Positions 12,857 through 24,164 of a stretch of 64,000 nt of DNA are shown here, one piece after another. Source of the stretch: Budorcas taxicolor (taxonomy: Eukaryota; Chordata; Mammalia; Artiodactyla; Bovidae); NCBI RefSeq assembly GCF_023091745.1, contig NC_068935.1, positions 61,962,724-62,026,723 of the forward strand. Reading direction: 5' to 3'. Numbering within the stretch: position 1 is the stretch's first letter; each line of letters starts with the position of its first letter. Below the pieces are notes generated by a model. The model worked only from the letters and a program-made list of their open reading frames with translations, did not search any database and was not told the DNA's origin. Position numbers and translations under genes: made by a program.

Positions 12857-13855
12857 CCAAAACCTATGGGACACTGTAAAAGCAGTGCTAAGGGGGAATG
12901 TTCATAGCAATACAGGTTTACCTCAAAAAACAAGAAAAAAGTCAAATAAATAACCTAATTCTATACCTAAAGCCACTAGAAAAGGAAGAAATGAAGAACC
13001 CCAGGGTTAGTAAAAGGAAAGAAATCATAAAAATTAGGGCAGAAGTACACGCAAAAGAAACAAAGGAGACCATAGCAAAAATCAACAAAGCTAAAAGCTG
13101 GTTCTTTGAGAAGATAAATAAAATTGACAAACCATTAGCCAGACTCATCAAGAAACAAAGAGAGAAAAATCAAATCATGAAAATTAGAAATGAAAATGGA
13201 GAAATCACAACAGACAATACAGAAATACAAAGCATCATAAGAGACTACTATCAGCAACTATATGCCAATAAAATGGACAACGTGGAAGAAATGGACAAAT
13301 TCTTAGAAAAGTACAACTTTCCAAAACTGAACCAGGAAGAAATAGAAAATCTTAACAGACCCATCACAAGCACGGAAATTGAAACTGTAATCAGAAATCT
13401 TCCAGCAAACAAAAACCCAGGCCCAGACGGCTTCACAACTGAATTCTACCAAAATTTAGAGAAGATCTAACATCTATCCTACTCAAACTCTTCCAGAAAA
13501 TTGCAGAGGAATGTAAATGGCCAAACTCATTATATGAGGCCACCATCACCCTAATACCAAAACCAGATAAAGATGCCACAACAAAGAAAACTACAGGCCA
13601 ATAGATGAACATAGATGCAAAAATCCTTAACAAAATTCTAGCAAACAGAATCTAACAATATATTTAAAAATCATACATCATGACCAAGTGGCCTTTATCC
13701 CAGGGATGCAAGGATTCTTCAATATCCACAAATCAATCAAGGTAATACACCACATGAACAAATTGAAAGATAAAAGCCTATGATTATCTCAATAGATGCA
13801 GAGAAAGCCTTTGACAAAATTCAACATCCATTCATGATTAAAAAAAAAACCTCCA

Positions 13856-14232
13856 GTTCAGTTCAGTCGCTTAGTCGTGTCCAACTCTTTGCGACCCCAT
13901 GAATCGCAGCACGCCAGGCCTCCCCGTCCATCACCATCTCCCAGAGTTCACTCAGACTCACAACCATCGAGTCGGTGATGCCATCCAGCCATCTCTTCCT
14001 CTGTCGTCCCCTTCTCCTCCTGCCCCCAATCACTCCAAGCATCAGAGTCTTTTCCAATGAGTCAACTCTTTGCATGAGGTGGCCAAAATACTGGAGTTTC
14101 AGCTTTAGCATCATTCCTTCCAAAGAACACCCAGGGCTGATCTCCTTTAGAATGGACTGGTTGGATCTCCTTGCAGTCCAAGGGACTCTCAAGAGTCTTC
14201 TCCAACACCACAGTTCAAAAGCATCAATTCTT
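13856..14232 (-). mobile_element. BovB 3'-end fragment inserted in L1 RT region
   Basis: About 377 bp of BovB 3' end on the minus strand, starting at the repeated CAGTT tail and ending in the sequence for RIDAFELWCWRRLLRVPWT. L1 ORF2 sequence is continuous across it, with a run of A residues and CTCCA on the left and TTCCAGAAAGC on the right. A short target duplication is likely but not cleanly resolved. Confidence 0.88.
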
Positions 14233-16583
14233 CCAGAAAGCTGGACTAGAAGGAACATACCTCAACATAATAAAAGCTATATATGACAAACCCACAGCAA
14301 ACATTATCCTCAATGGTGAAAAACTGAAAGCATTTCCCCTAAAGTCAAGAACAAGACAAGGGTGCCCACTCTCATCACTACTACTCTACACAGTTTTGGA
14401 AGTTTTGGCCACAGCAATCAGAGCAGGAAAACAAATAAAATGAATTCATATTGGAAAAGAAGTATAACTCTCACTGTTTACAGATGGCATGATCGTCTAC
14501 ATAGAAAACCCTAAAGACTCCACCAGAAAATTACTAGAGCTAATCAATGAATATAATAAATTTGCAGGATATAAAATTAACACAGAGAAATCCCATGCAT
14601 TCCTATACATAACAATGAGAAAGAGAAATTAAGGAAACAAATCCATTCACCATTGCAATGAAAAGAATAAAATACTTAATAATATATATACCTAAAGAAA
14701 CAAAAGACCCACATAGAAAACTATAAAAAACTGATGAAAGAAATCAAAGAGGACACAAATAGATGGAGAAATATAACATGTTCATGGATCAGAAGAATCA
14801 ATATGATGAAAATGAGTATCTAACCAAAGCAATTTATAGATTCAATGCAATCCCTATCAAGCTACCAACAGTATTTTTCACAGAGCTAGAACAAATAACT
14901 TCATAATTCATATGGAAATACAAAAAACCTTGTATAGCCAAAGCAATCTTGAGAAAGAAGAATGAAACTGGAGGAATCAACTTGCTTGACTTCAGGCTCT
15001 ACTACAAAGCTACAGTCATCAAGACAATATAGTACCAGCACAAAGACAGAAATATAGATCAATGGAACAAAATAGAAAGCCCAGAGATAAATCCATGCAC
15101 CTATGGACACCTTATCTTTGACAAAGGAGGCAAGAATATACAATAGAGAAAAGGCAATCTCTTTAACAAGTGGCGTTGGAAAAACTGGACAAACACTTGT
15201 AAAAGAATGAAACTAGAACATTTTCTAACACCATACACAAAAATAAACTCAAAATGGATTAAAGATCTAAACATAAGACCAGAAACTATAAAACTCCTAG
15301 AGGAAATCATAGGCAAAACACTCTCTGACATAAATAATAGCAGGATCCTCTATGACCCACCTCCCAGAGTAATGGAAATAAAAGAAAAAATAAACAATTG
15401 GTACCTAATTAAACTTAAAAGCTTCTGCACAACAAAGGAAACTATAAGCAAGGTGAAAAGACAGCCTTCAGAATGGGAGAAAATAATAGCAAATGAACCA
15501 ACTGACAAAGAATTAATCTCAAAAAAATACAAGCAACTCCTGCAGGTCAATTCCAGAAAAATAAACGACCCAGTCAAAAAATGGGCCAAAGAACTAAATA
15601 GACATTTCTCCAAAGAAGACATACAGATGGCTAACAAACACATGAAAAGATGCTCAACATCACTCATTATCAGAGAAATGCAAATCAAAACCACATTGAG
15701 GTACCATTTCACGCCAGTCAGAATGGCTGCAATCCAAACGTCTACAAGGAATATATGCTGGAGAGGGTGTGGAGAAAAGGGAACCCTCTTACACTGTTGG
15801 TGGGAATGCAAACTAGTACAGCCACTATGGAAAGTAGTGTGGAGATTTCTTAAAAACTGAAAATAGAACTGCCATATGACCCAGTAATCCCACTGCTGGT
15901 AATACACACCGAGGAAACCAGAATGGAAAGAGACACGTGTACCCAAATGTTCATCACAGCACTGTTTACAATAGCTGGGACATGGAAGCAACGTAGATGT
16001 CCATCAGCAGACAAATGGATAAGAAAGCGGTGGTACATATACACAATGGAGTATTACGCAGCCATGAAAAAGAATGTATTTGAATCAGTTTTAATGAGTT
16101 GGATGAAACTGGAGCCTATTATGCACAGTGAAATTACCCAGAAAGAAAAACTTCAATACAGTATACTAATGCATATATATGGAATTTAGAAGATGATAAT
16201 GATAACACTATATGCAAGACAGCAAAACAGACACAGATATATAGAACAGTCTTTTGGACTCTGTGGGAGAAGACAATGGTGGGATGATTTGAGAGAATTG
16301 CACTGAAACATGTATATTATCATATGTGAAACATATTGCCAGTCCAGTTTTGATGCATGACACAGGGTGCTCAGGGCTTGTGCACTGGGATGACCCAGAG
16401 GGATGGGATGGGGAGGGGGGAGAGGGGGGATCAGGGTGGGAAACACATGTACACCCGTGGCTGATTCATGTCAATGTATGGCAAAACCACTACAATATTG
16501 TAAAGTAATTAGCCTCCAATTAAAATAAATTAAAAAATAATATTAAAATAAAATGTGAAGAGATACATATAAAAAAATCAATA

Positions 16584-16905
16584 AAAAGTACCAATACATG
16601 CTACAATATGGATGAACCTTGAAAACATTGTGAAAGATGCCAGGTGAAAAATGCAGCATATTGTTTGATTCCATTAATGTGAAATGTCCAGAATTTGAAA
16701 GATTAGTGGTTAGAAGGGCCTGGCCAGAATTGTAGGGGAACTGCCTAATGCCAATTAGGTCTTGTTTGAGGGGGAGGAAAATATCTTGTACTTGGACAGA
16801 AGGGAGGCTACACAACACTGGGAATGTGCTAAATGCCCCTGAGTTGTCCACTTCCAAAGAGTGACATGTATGGAATGACAATTCTATCTCGATTTAAAAG
16901 CAAGT
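16584..16905 (+). mobile_element. Old L1 3' region, second half
   Basis: Continuation of the old L1 3' end that breaks off at 3544. It begins with the second copy of the 13-bp target duplication and reads through typical L1 3' phrases (ATGGATGAACCTTGAAAACATT) to about 16905. Confidence 0.7.
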
Positions 16906-18620
16906 GATTTCTTTATGCTGGAGGCCACCACAGCTCCTGAGTCAGCATGCAGCAGTGTACACAGAAGCAGATGTGAGCTGTAGTGGTGGTCACCGCTTCT
17001 CCCTACTCACCCTACACATGTGCCAAAGAGCCCTTCCTCGTGTGCATCCTCTCGTCACATCTGTGCAGCACTTGGGAGCACCACCCAGGGCCAGTACTCT
17101 AGGTCACAGGGGAAAGGCTGCATGGCACATCCCTTGCCCCCTCCACTAAAAAAGACAAAAGCACAGTAAGGTCACTCTCGACCACTTTCCCACCTAACCA
17201 TTGCACGTTACCATATGACAACAGCAGCTGGAGCAAACTCCCAGAAGTCCCCTGTTGCCTGGGCTGATTCAGCCCTCCTGCTTTTGCCCTCCACCACCCC
17301 ACTCTGAGGACCATTGTGCAAATGTTCTGGGCAATTCGGTTGGCATGTTCCCATTGGAGAGTTGCCCTGGGGTTAAGATGGCACTGGTTTCTCACCAGAC
17401 CCCTGCCCTGATTGCCATGGGCTGGGACACGTGTGTATCCATTTGTGTTTCTGCACCCCTGGGGTCTGATTGACAAGGAGTTGGCCCAGGGTTGGGTCCT
17501 GACTCCTCCCAGAGGAGTTGCTCTGGGAATGGATGAAGAAGTAGCCTGGCCACGTGGGAAAGGACCACTGAGAGGGGTGGGAGGTGTGCATTACTCTCCC
17601 TCCCCCTACTTTGGTTGTCTCTCTGCAAACCATGCCAGGTCAATCTGCTGATTTAGAGGGACCAGAGGGTGATTGATGGCTGACAGGTAGAGTGGCCCAA
17701 GTGGATTCCAGGAGGTCTTGGAAGAGGCATGCCAGGGAACATGTTGGGGAACAACTGAGCCCCACCAGGGAAGGGGCAAAGATCGCTGGTACCTGGGGAT
17801 GCAGGGCAGGCCTGTCAGACCTCAGGGCCATGGGCTTTGTCTGTGAGCAAGTTCCTGCTGATGCCGGTCTCCAGGCATCCCTCAATCCTCCCAGGAGGAA
17901 TTTTTGGAGGGGCAGAAGAGCCTGGATAGAGAGAGGGTGGCATTATCTTGCCTGCCCTGCAGGTGGTCCCCAGTAGAGTGATGGAAGCCATAGGGCACGC
18001 CTGCTCAGAGGAGAGGTCAAGGACACATCCTGGGGGTCCCTTTCTATCCTTGTTTACCAGCAAGGGGCTCCACACTCAGTGCATTTCTTCTAAGAGATGG
18101 GGGCTGTTTGTTGCTGGCCTGTTTACTCACAGCTTGGGGTAGCTACTCTGTTTGGCAGGATCAGCACCAGAGCTACCATCTGGGCACACAGAGAGAAAGG
18201 GTCAGTGCTGGAGGAGAGGCACCCTGATATACGTGGTGGTGGCAGGGACACAACTGCCCTTGTTGAGCACTAAGGGCTGGGCACCTCTTTAGGACTCTGT
18301 AGCCTTTGGTGTCCTATGTTCGAGCAGCACACTGCACCTGGGCCTGAGGATGCTTGCCATGGAGTGTGTGTGTAGGCCCAAGGAAGATCAACTTTGATGA
18401 CATGAGACTCAGTCTGGGGAGAATCCACGGGGACTCTCTGGACAAGAAGTGTTCTGAGCTTGGTCTTCAAGGCCCAGCCAGGGTTAAAGGGTGGGACACC
18501 AGGGGAGAAAGTGTTGCCAGTCTGTCAGAGAGGAGATCTATGTGTGCCCTGCTGCACGTGTGCTGGGAGTTCCTGGCACACCAAAAGAGGCTGGAGAGGC
18601 AAACAGGGACTGGCAATGAA
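16906..18620. other. Unique DNA, no recognised gene
   Basis: Moderately GC-rich sequence without a recognisable repeat family. Open frames of 60-125 codons occur on both strands and overlap freely; none shows a domain. I see no supported gene. It could hold exons of a transcript that cannot be recognised from sequence alone. Confidence 0.45.
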
Positions 18621-18629
18621 GTCTTACTT

Positions 18630-18697
18630 AATTGTGAGCTACAGTCCATTGGGTTGCAAAGAGTTGGACATGTCTGAGGGACTGACACACACACACA
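18630..18697 (+). mobile_element. SINE/BovB tail fragment plus short CA repeat
   Basis: The tail of a Bov-tA or BovB-type element (gtgagctacagtccattgg, then gcaaagagttggacatg) runs directly into a short (AC)n repeat. The head is missing. Confidence 0.7.
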
Positions 18698-18969
18698 TAT
18701 TTTATTTATTAATGTATACCTTTCCCACATAAAAACAAAAAAAAAGAAAAATTTAAAAGTTACATCATAGAAACAGTGCAAACATCTGATGTTTTGCATG
18801 GATTACAAAAATCTTCTGTGCTTGCCTGCCTAAATTTGAATTCTGTGGTACCTGTCCTATCATTAAGAGGAAAAAAACATAAAATCATTGTTAAAACAGT
18901 GAAGACTGCCACCCCAATCACCTAAGATACATTGAGAAATGTTTTACTTCATTCCATTGTGGAGCATCA

Positions 18970-19492
18970 AATTAAATCAGTCTTTAAACTTTTTGTTCTC
19001 AGGACCCCTTTGCATTCCTAAAATTTATCGAGAACCTCAAAGAGTTATTGTTTATGTGGGTTATAAATATCAATATTTACTGTATTGAAATTGAAAATAA
19101 GAAATTAAAAATATTATTTATTCATTTAAAGATGACAGTAATAAAACCACTGCATGTTAACATGAATAACATATTCTATGAAAAAAATCTATACAAAACA
19201 GATGGAAGTTAGTGGAAAGAATGGCATTGCTTTACATTTTTGTAACCCTCTTTGATGTATGGCTTAATGTGAGAGAGCTGGGAAATCACGTCTGTTTCTG
19301 ACTTTAGCCTGCCACAATATCACACTTTGGTTGCCTCTGGAAAATTCCACCTTACCCTTGGGAAAAAGTGCAAAAAGCAAAAACATCTTAGCAGCATTAT
19401 GAAGAGAGATTTGATCCTGTAGATTCCAGCTGAAAGGGTCTCAAGGACTCCCAGGGTTCCCTGGACTCTGCTTTGAGAACTCCAGTGTTACT
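18970..19492. mobile_element. Relic of a non-autonomous DNA transposon (hAT-like)
   Basis: The left end reads CAGTCTTTAAACTTTTTG and the right end TTTGAGAACTCCAGTGTTA. These are diverged inverted ends of the CAGTGGTTCTCAAA type found in mammalian hAT-Charlie family MER elements. Between them lies an AT-rich body with 'ctcaggacccctttgcattc' near the left end and 'gaaagggtctcaaggactcc' near the right. The exact family could not be assigned from memory. Confidence 0.6.
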
Positions 19493-20150
19493 TCGTACTT
19501 CTTGGGTCCTGAAAACGTATTTATTAATTACACTGAAGCTGGTCATTGTTATAATTAATCATACTTTACATTTGTGGATGCAGTCATTCCCCCTGTCCTA
19601 TCTGATGCTGTTACTGGGTGGAAAGCAATCTGGAGCAGCACTGGGGAGTCAAAGGAATGGCAAAAGATCAGAATGAAACAATGGTTAGGCCAGGGCTATG
19701 GAGGGACCTGAAAGTTAGCAGTGTGGAGGCATGGGTTTGTGAACAAGCATTTCTGTAAGCTTCTACTTGCAGCTGGGCATAAAAAGATAAACAGGACAAG
19801 GCCATTCCCTTGGAAAATTAAGAACTCAGCATGGGGGACAGATAAAGACAAACTTACGTATAACACACAAAACCATGAGGTCATTGTTACAAGGAGTAGC
19901 AACAGAACGTGGGAGTGGGGTGGATTGTTGCAGATAGAGAACAGATCAGAGAAAGCAGTCTTCTATGGGTGGACCTGGAGAATTTTTCTAAGGTGACCCT
20001 GGAAGGAAACATTCTAGATGGGGTGAAGGGAGTGTCTGAAAGCATGGAGGCAGGACTAGATCTCCAGTATTGAGAGCACTGCTGCTCCAGTGCTGAGGGG
20101 GCGCTGTGAGAGGCGGTAGAGGGCTAGGAACCAAAACATCAGCATCCTTG
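19493..20150. other. Unique DNA, nothing recognised
   Basis: Single-copy-looking sequence. I see no gene, RNA or clear repeat here. Confidence 0.4.
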
Positions 20151-20720
20151 GAAAGTTTCAGAAATGCAAATCCTCAGGCCCCATACTGTTGAAGAAGTCT
20201 GATGGTCGAGAAACCAAGCACCACACTCAAGAGAGTTGGAGAACTAACGTTTATTACACCGATGGGTCCAGAGGAGTTAACACTTACAGCTCTGAGCACT
20301 GAACAAAAACATTACAAAGGTTTTATAGACAGTGCATGACATCAGACTATAGTGGCGGTGCTGACTGTTAATAGGCTAGTTTAAACCAGGGGTTTCGTGC
20401 AAGTGGGAACAGCTGTTAGGACACGGTTGGGAAGGGGGGTGCCTGACTTTTACACAAACAAACATGGTTAAGCAGGCAGCTCCTGGCATTGTTTTAAGTT
20501 TCCATTTTCCCAAACAGTCGTAACTTACATGACTTTGCAAGGAGCAAGCTGAGTTGCAAAGAGCAAGCGGAGTTACAGGAGCAGAAGGAGTATTTAGTTA
20601 TTTCTAGCTGGGTGTAAGTTTTAAATTTTCCTCTTCAATACTTCTGGAGTGGAGCCCAGCACTCTGAACTTTAACAAGCTCTCCAAGTGGTTCTGACAGG
20701 GGAGAAACTTCTAGAAACAC
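20151..20720 (+). mobile_element. MER5-like DNA transposon relic, split by an LTR
   Basis: Sequence at 20155-20199 (AATCCTCAGGCCCCA) and 20638-20700 (GGAGTGGAGCCCAGCACTCTG, TTAACAAGCTCTCCAAGTGG) resembles the two halves of a MER5-type hAT element common to placental mammals. A solo LTR sits between them. The relic is short and diverged. Confidence 0.6.
20200..20637 (-). mobile_element. Solo endogenous-retrovirus LTR
   Basis: On the minus strand this 438-bp block starts TGAAGAGG and ends ACCATCA, the TG...CA form of an LTR. An AATAAA poly(A) signal lies at 20250-20255 (minus strand), about 50 bases before the end, as expected for the R region. No internal retroviral sequence is next to it, so it looks like a solo LTR left by recombination. 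It interrupts a MER5-like relic. I could not find a clean target duplication. Confidence 0.7.
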
Positions 20721-21944
20721 AGCAGCCCAGCATTGGTTTAAGTGTACAGGGTTTGATGTGACTGCATTCTAAGCCCAGTCCCAACACTTGTCAGCTTTGT
20801 CACCCCCAGCAATACTCTCCACCTTTTGGAATCCCATTTCCTGCAACTCTGAGGTGGCCACAGTAAAGATATCTCCCTGATAGGTGTGCAGGCAGGCTTG
20901 GATAGGACAGTGTGTGTATAACATTCAGGCGGGGTCTCACACAGCCCTCAGCAGAGGGGAAGGGACACCCACTCTTGCCCACCCTTCTCCATGTGAGTGC
21001 CCTCAATATGGAACTGGGCTCACTCAAACAAGTTCTCTTGCTCAGTTGACTTGTTTTGTGATTACCCATTTCACCCCAGTAAACACCATTCCCTTCCCTT
21101 TTTGATTCCTCATCAGTAGAATGGAGATCATGAGATGTGCTCTTGGGCTAGAGCTAGGATGTGAGATTACAGGGAAACAATCCCTCCCATATCCTGGTGG
21201 GTATGCTTCTCTCGCTCCTTTCCCTCATTGCTGTGATTGTCCTTCCGCGTGTGCCCAACATCACCTCCTAGAGGGAGCGCTCTTGCAGCATTCTTGTGGG
21301 AAGAAGCCTTACGGTTTTCTCAGAAGAGCTACGGAAAGCCCTGCTCTGCTTCCACCCCATCTCCATCTTGCCTCAGTCTCGGGGTGCCTGCGCTCGCCTC
21401 ATTTTGTGCATGGGGGCGGGGCCAGGAGCTGGGAGGCTTGGGGGCATGATGGGAAGGGCTGTCAAGTCACCACTCGGTCAGAAAGGCTAGTCTGGAGACT
21501 CTGAGCAGTGCGAGCCTGGAAGTTGGAGGCTCAGTGAGCTCCGTGCACTTTGGAGTCTACACACTGATCCCAGGGCTGATCTGAGATGAAACAGGGCAGC
21601 CGGCACCTCCAGCATCCAGATCTTCATGTGGCATATGAAAATGCAGGTGCCAGTGTCTCAGCCCAGATCCCCAAATCAGACTCGCAAGGGTGGGACCCTG
21701 AAAGCTGCATTTGAGTCTCAGTGGCAGAGTGATACTGAGGAATACGTTTGAAACTCTGGCAGGTCAATGCTGGCAGCAATTTCCAGCGAACCTGCCATAC
21801 CAAGGTCATGGAGGGGCATGTGCAAGGTTAAGGTCTTGAAAGATGGCTTTTGAAATCTCCAGGTAGCTTTGGAATTGACAAAGACTCCAAGCTTCCAAAT
21901 ATAATTTTAGTGTTTCACCATATTCAAATTCCTTGGACTTAGAA
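20720..21944. other. Unique DNA, no supported gene
   Basis: A 127-codon plus-strand frame (21121-21504) overlaps other open frames in the same GC-rich patch and shows no domain. A stretch at about 21640-21770 has a weak look of an old MER-type element. No gene is supported. Confidence 0.4.
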
Positions 21945-22155
21945 ATTCCCAGGTGGCTCAGACAGTAAAAAATCCGTGTGCAATTTGGGAGACCTGGGTT
22001 CCATCCCTGGGTTGGGAAGATGCCCTGGAGGAGGGCATGGTAACCCACTCCAGTATCCTTGCCTGGAGAATCCCCATGGACAAAGGAGTCTGGTGGGCTT
22101 GAGTCCATGGGATCGCAAAGAGTAGGACACGACTGTGTGACTAAGCACACACAAG
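21945..22155 (+). mobile_element. Bov-tA type SINE
   Basis: Complete ruminant SINE: tRNA-like head (CCAGGTGGCTCAGACAGTAAA), B-box-like GGGTTCCATCCC, conserved body, and tail ending AGTAGGACACGACTGTGTGAC. Substitutions are moderate. Confidence 0.9.
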
Positions 22156-22580
22156 TGATATGGTCAGTAGCAGCTAACCACAAGTCATTGGTAACCAGGT
22201 GTGTAGCACCCGGGGTGTGGACTGTGTGTGGTTTAGCACTGAATTAAATGACCTGGGCTGAGAATGAGTAAGTAAATATGTATTTGTTTGTGCTAAGGAG
22301 AAACATAGGTGAAAGAGTCATTGGATAATAGACTCATTGCTGCTAACGGATGCAAGTGATGTGGGCCAGGAGGAGGCTGAACTCCTCCTAGAGGAGGAGG
22401 AGTATTATTTATGTACAATAAATGTCCAAATATGTTCCATCTGAAATGTGATGAAGCAGAAGTTTGAGGTGAAAGACACAATGGTTTTATTGTGAATCAA
22501 AACAGCTCCCCTTTGCAAGTAAAAAAAAAATCACATGGGCATGTAATTTTATCCCCATAACCTGGGGCTAAAATTTTTTC
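22156..22580. other. Unique DNA, nothing recognised
   Basis: No gene or clear repeat seen. It includes a small purine-rich patch of GAGGAGGAGGAG type near 22390. Confidence 0.4.
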
Positions 22581-22582
22581 CT

Positions 22583-22800
22583 GACTCATTGGAAAAGACC
22601 CTGATGCTGGGAAAGATTGAAGGCAGGAGGAGAAGGGGACGACAGAGGATGGGATGGTTGGATGACATCACCGACTCAATGGACATGAGTTTGAGCAAGC
22701 TCCGGGAGTTGGTGATGGATAGGGAAACCTGGTGAACTGCAGTCTATGGGGTTGCAAAGAGTCAGATACGATTGAGCGACTGACCTGAACTGAGTTGAAC
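22583..22800 (+). mobile_element. BovB 3'-end (Bov-A type) fragment
   Basis: About 215 bp matching the BovB 3' end, from TGACTCATTGGAAAAGACCC to GAGCGACTGACCTGAACTGAG. It lies just beyond the inferred 3' end of the PWWP gene transcript, on the opposite strand. Confidence 0.88.
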
Positions 22801-22849
22801 CTGGGGCAGTGACAGTTGATTCTTTCTAAGAACAAGAACACACTCAGGT

Positions 22850-24164
22850 TCACGTTAAATCTTTAATGTTTATTTTCCTATTGGGTTTTACAAAGTAAAC
22901 TGGCTTTTCTTCCTCTCCAAAAAAAGAAAAATAGTAATAATGAAATCTTGTTTCAAGGTAGGATAACAATCCATGAGCTTCAGAATTTACCTGTTAAACT
23001 GCCTTTCACTGTATTCTGACAGCAGCCATGTTTAGCTGAATGGAGACTTTTCGGTAACCCATTTCCCAGACCCTCCTGGTCCACCTACTGCTCAGGAAGC
23101 CTGGAATGACTTACTCTTCTGCACTTACACTGCTGGAACCTGTCGGAGCTAGTTGATGAATAAGTCAAAGGATCAAGCTTGCTAGGTTTGGGACAAATGA
23201 CTGCAATTTTGGGGAGGACATGGGTCGATGAGGGCAAAGCGCCTGCTTTGCTACAATCTATGCCAACTGGATGGGTTCCAAGCAGTCAGCCTGGACTCCA
23301 GGTCTAGACAAGTCAACCTGAGTCTACGATGGCTGTAGTCATCTTCCACAAGGGGACAGATGATGGCATGTAGGGGATCCAGTCACTGTCATATAGGAAG
23401 ACAGCCAGGAGTCTGTCTATTTGGGGAAACCATTCAGCCGTTGAAGAAGAGCACCTCCCACAAATGGAATCTCAAGGGAGCCAAGGGTGAACATTTTTGC
23501 AGGGGTTGACAGAACATTTACTGCACGCCGAGGTTTCATTCAGCCTCACACGGACCACATGCAGATCACCCGTTAACTTTGTTTGGATTTCAGACTGCTT
23601 TTCCAAGAACCATTGGAAGGTAGTGGTAGTACACAGGAAACATCTCTGACACTGGTTTCATCTCTCAGGGCTTTTTATTTTCCCAAATGGATGAGCATGG
23701 CAGGGAAAAGCCAGGGCTTATCTTAAGGAGGAATCCAATCAATTGTGGATACCGATGTGCCACAGGAGGAATGGCAAACCCATGTGGCTTTTCTGTAAGA
23801 AACATGCCTTAGATCTTAAACACGATTGCTGCTTTGTATCCAATACAGGGCTTTTTCATGTAATAAAGGAATGCATGTCCCCCTTTAACATATGACGTAG
23901 AGTCAAAAGCCACGTGGTAAAAATATCTGGAAAACTACACATCTGGGCAAGTAGAGGGAAGTACAGCTGTTTACAATATTTTAACAAGTTAGTGGTGTGA
24001 GGGTTTGGGGAAGAAGAAACTGACGATGACCATGCCACTCACAGGTGTTGAAGATGGATCCAGAGTGAATTCAAGTGTGTTCCTGAGGCCTCGGATTTCC
24101 AGAAGGTGTTTACATGCCGTGTGGAGTGGGAGGCTCATGCAGTTCATACAGACGGGGATTGTTG
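22850..24164 (-). other. Probable 3' UTR of the PWWP gene, with poly(A) signal
   Basis: From the TAG stop at 24165-24167 the minus strand continues about 1.3 kb without an obvious interspersed repeat, up to an AATAAA signal at 22869-22874. The first repeat (a BovB tail) comes immediately after. This is the layout expected of a terminal exon. The 3' end is inferred from the signal alone, and other signals could be used. Long 3' UTRs in a single terminal exon are known for the PWWP3 family. Confidence 0.55.

Larger units (their letters stand above)
3558..16583 (+). mobile_element. Ruminant L1, near full length, with three nested BovB insertions
   Basis: A plus-strand L1 of about 8 kb once the BovB insertions are removed. 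In order: 5' UTR (3558-5288 and 8455-9270, including a tandem-monomer array), ORF1 remnants with a coiled-coil-like stretch (about 9500-9930), ORF2 endonuclease start (10476-10721, with LNVNEFNV and LQETHL motifs), ORF2 before the RT core (12898-13470), RT remnants (14250-14640), ORF2 C terminus (15207-15860), and a 3' UTR with a G-rich run near 16400 and an AT-rich tail. The 13-bp repeat AAAAGTACCAATA (3545-3557 and 16584-16596) is the target-site duplication. Many stops and frame breaks show it is inactive. Confidence 0.93.
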
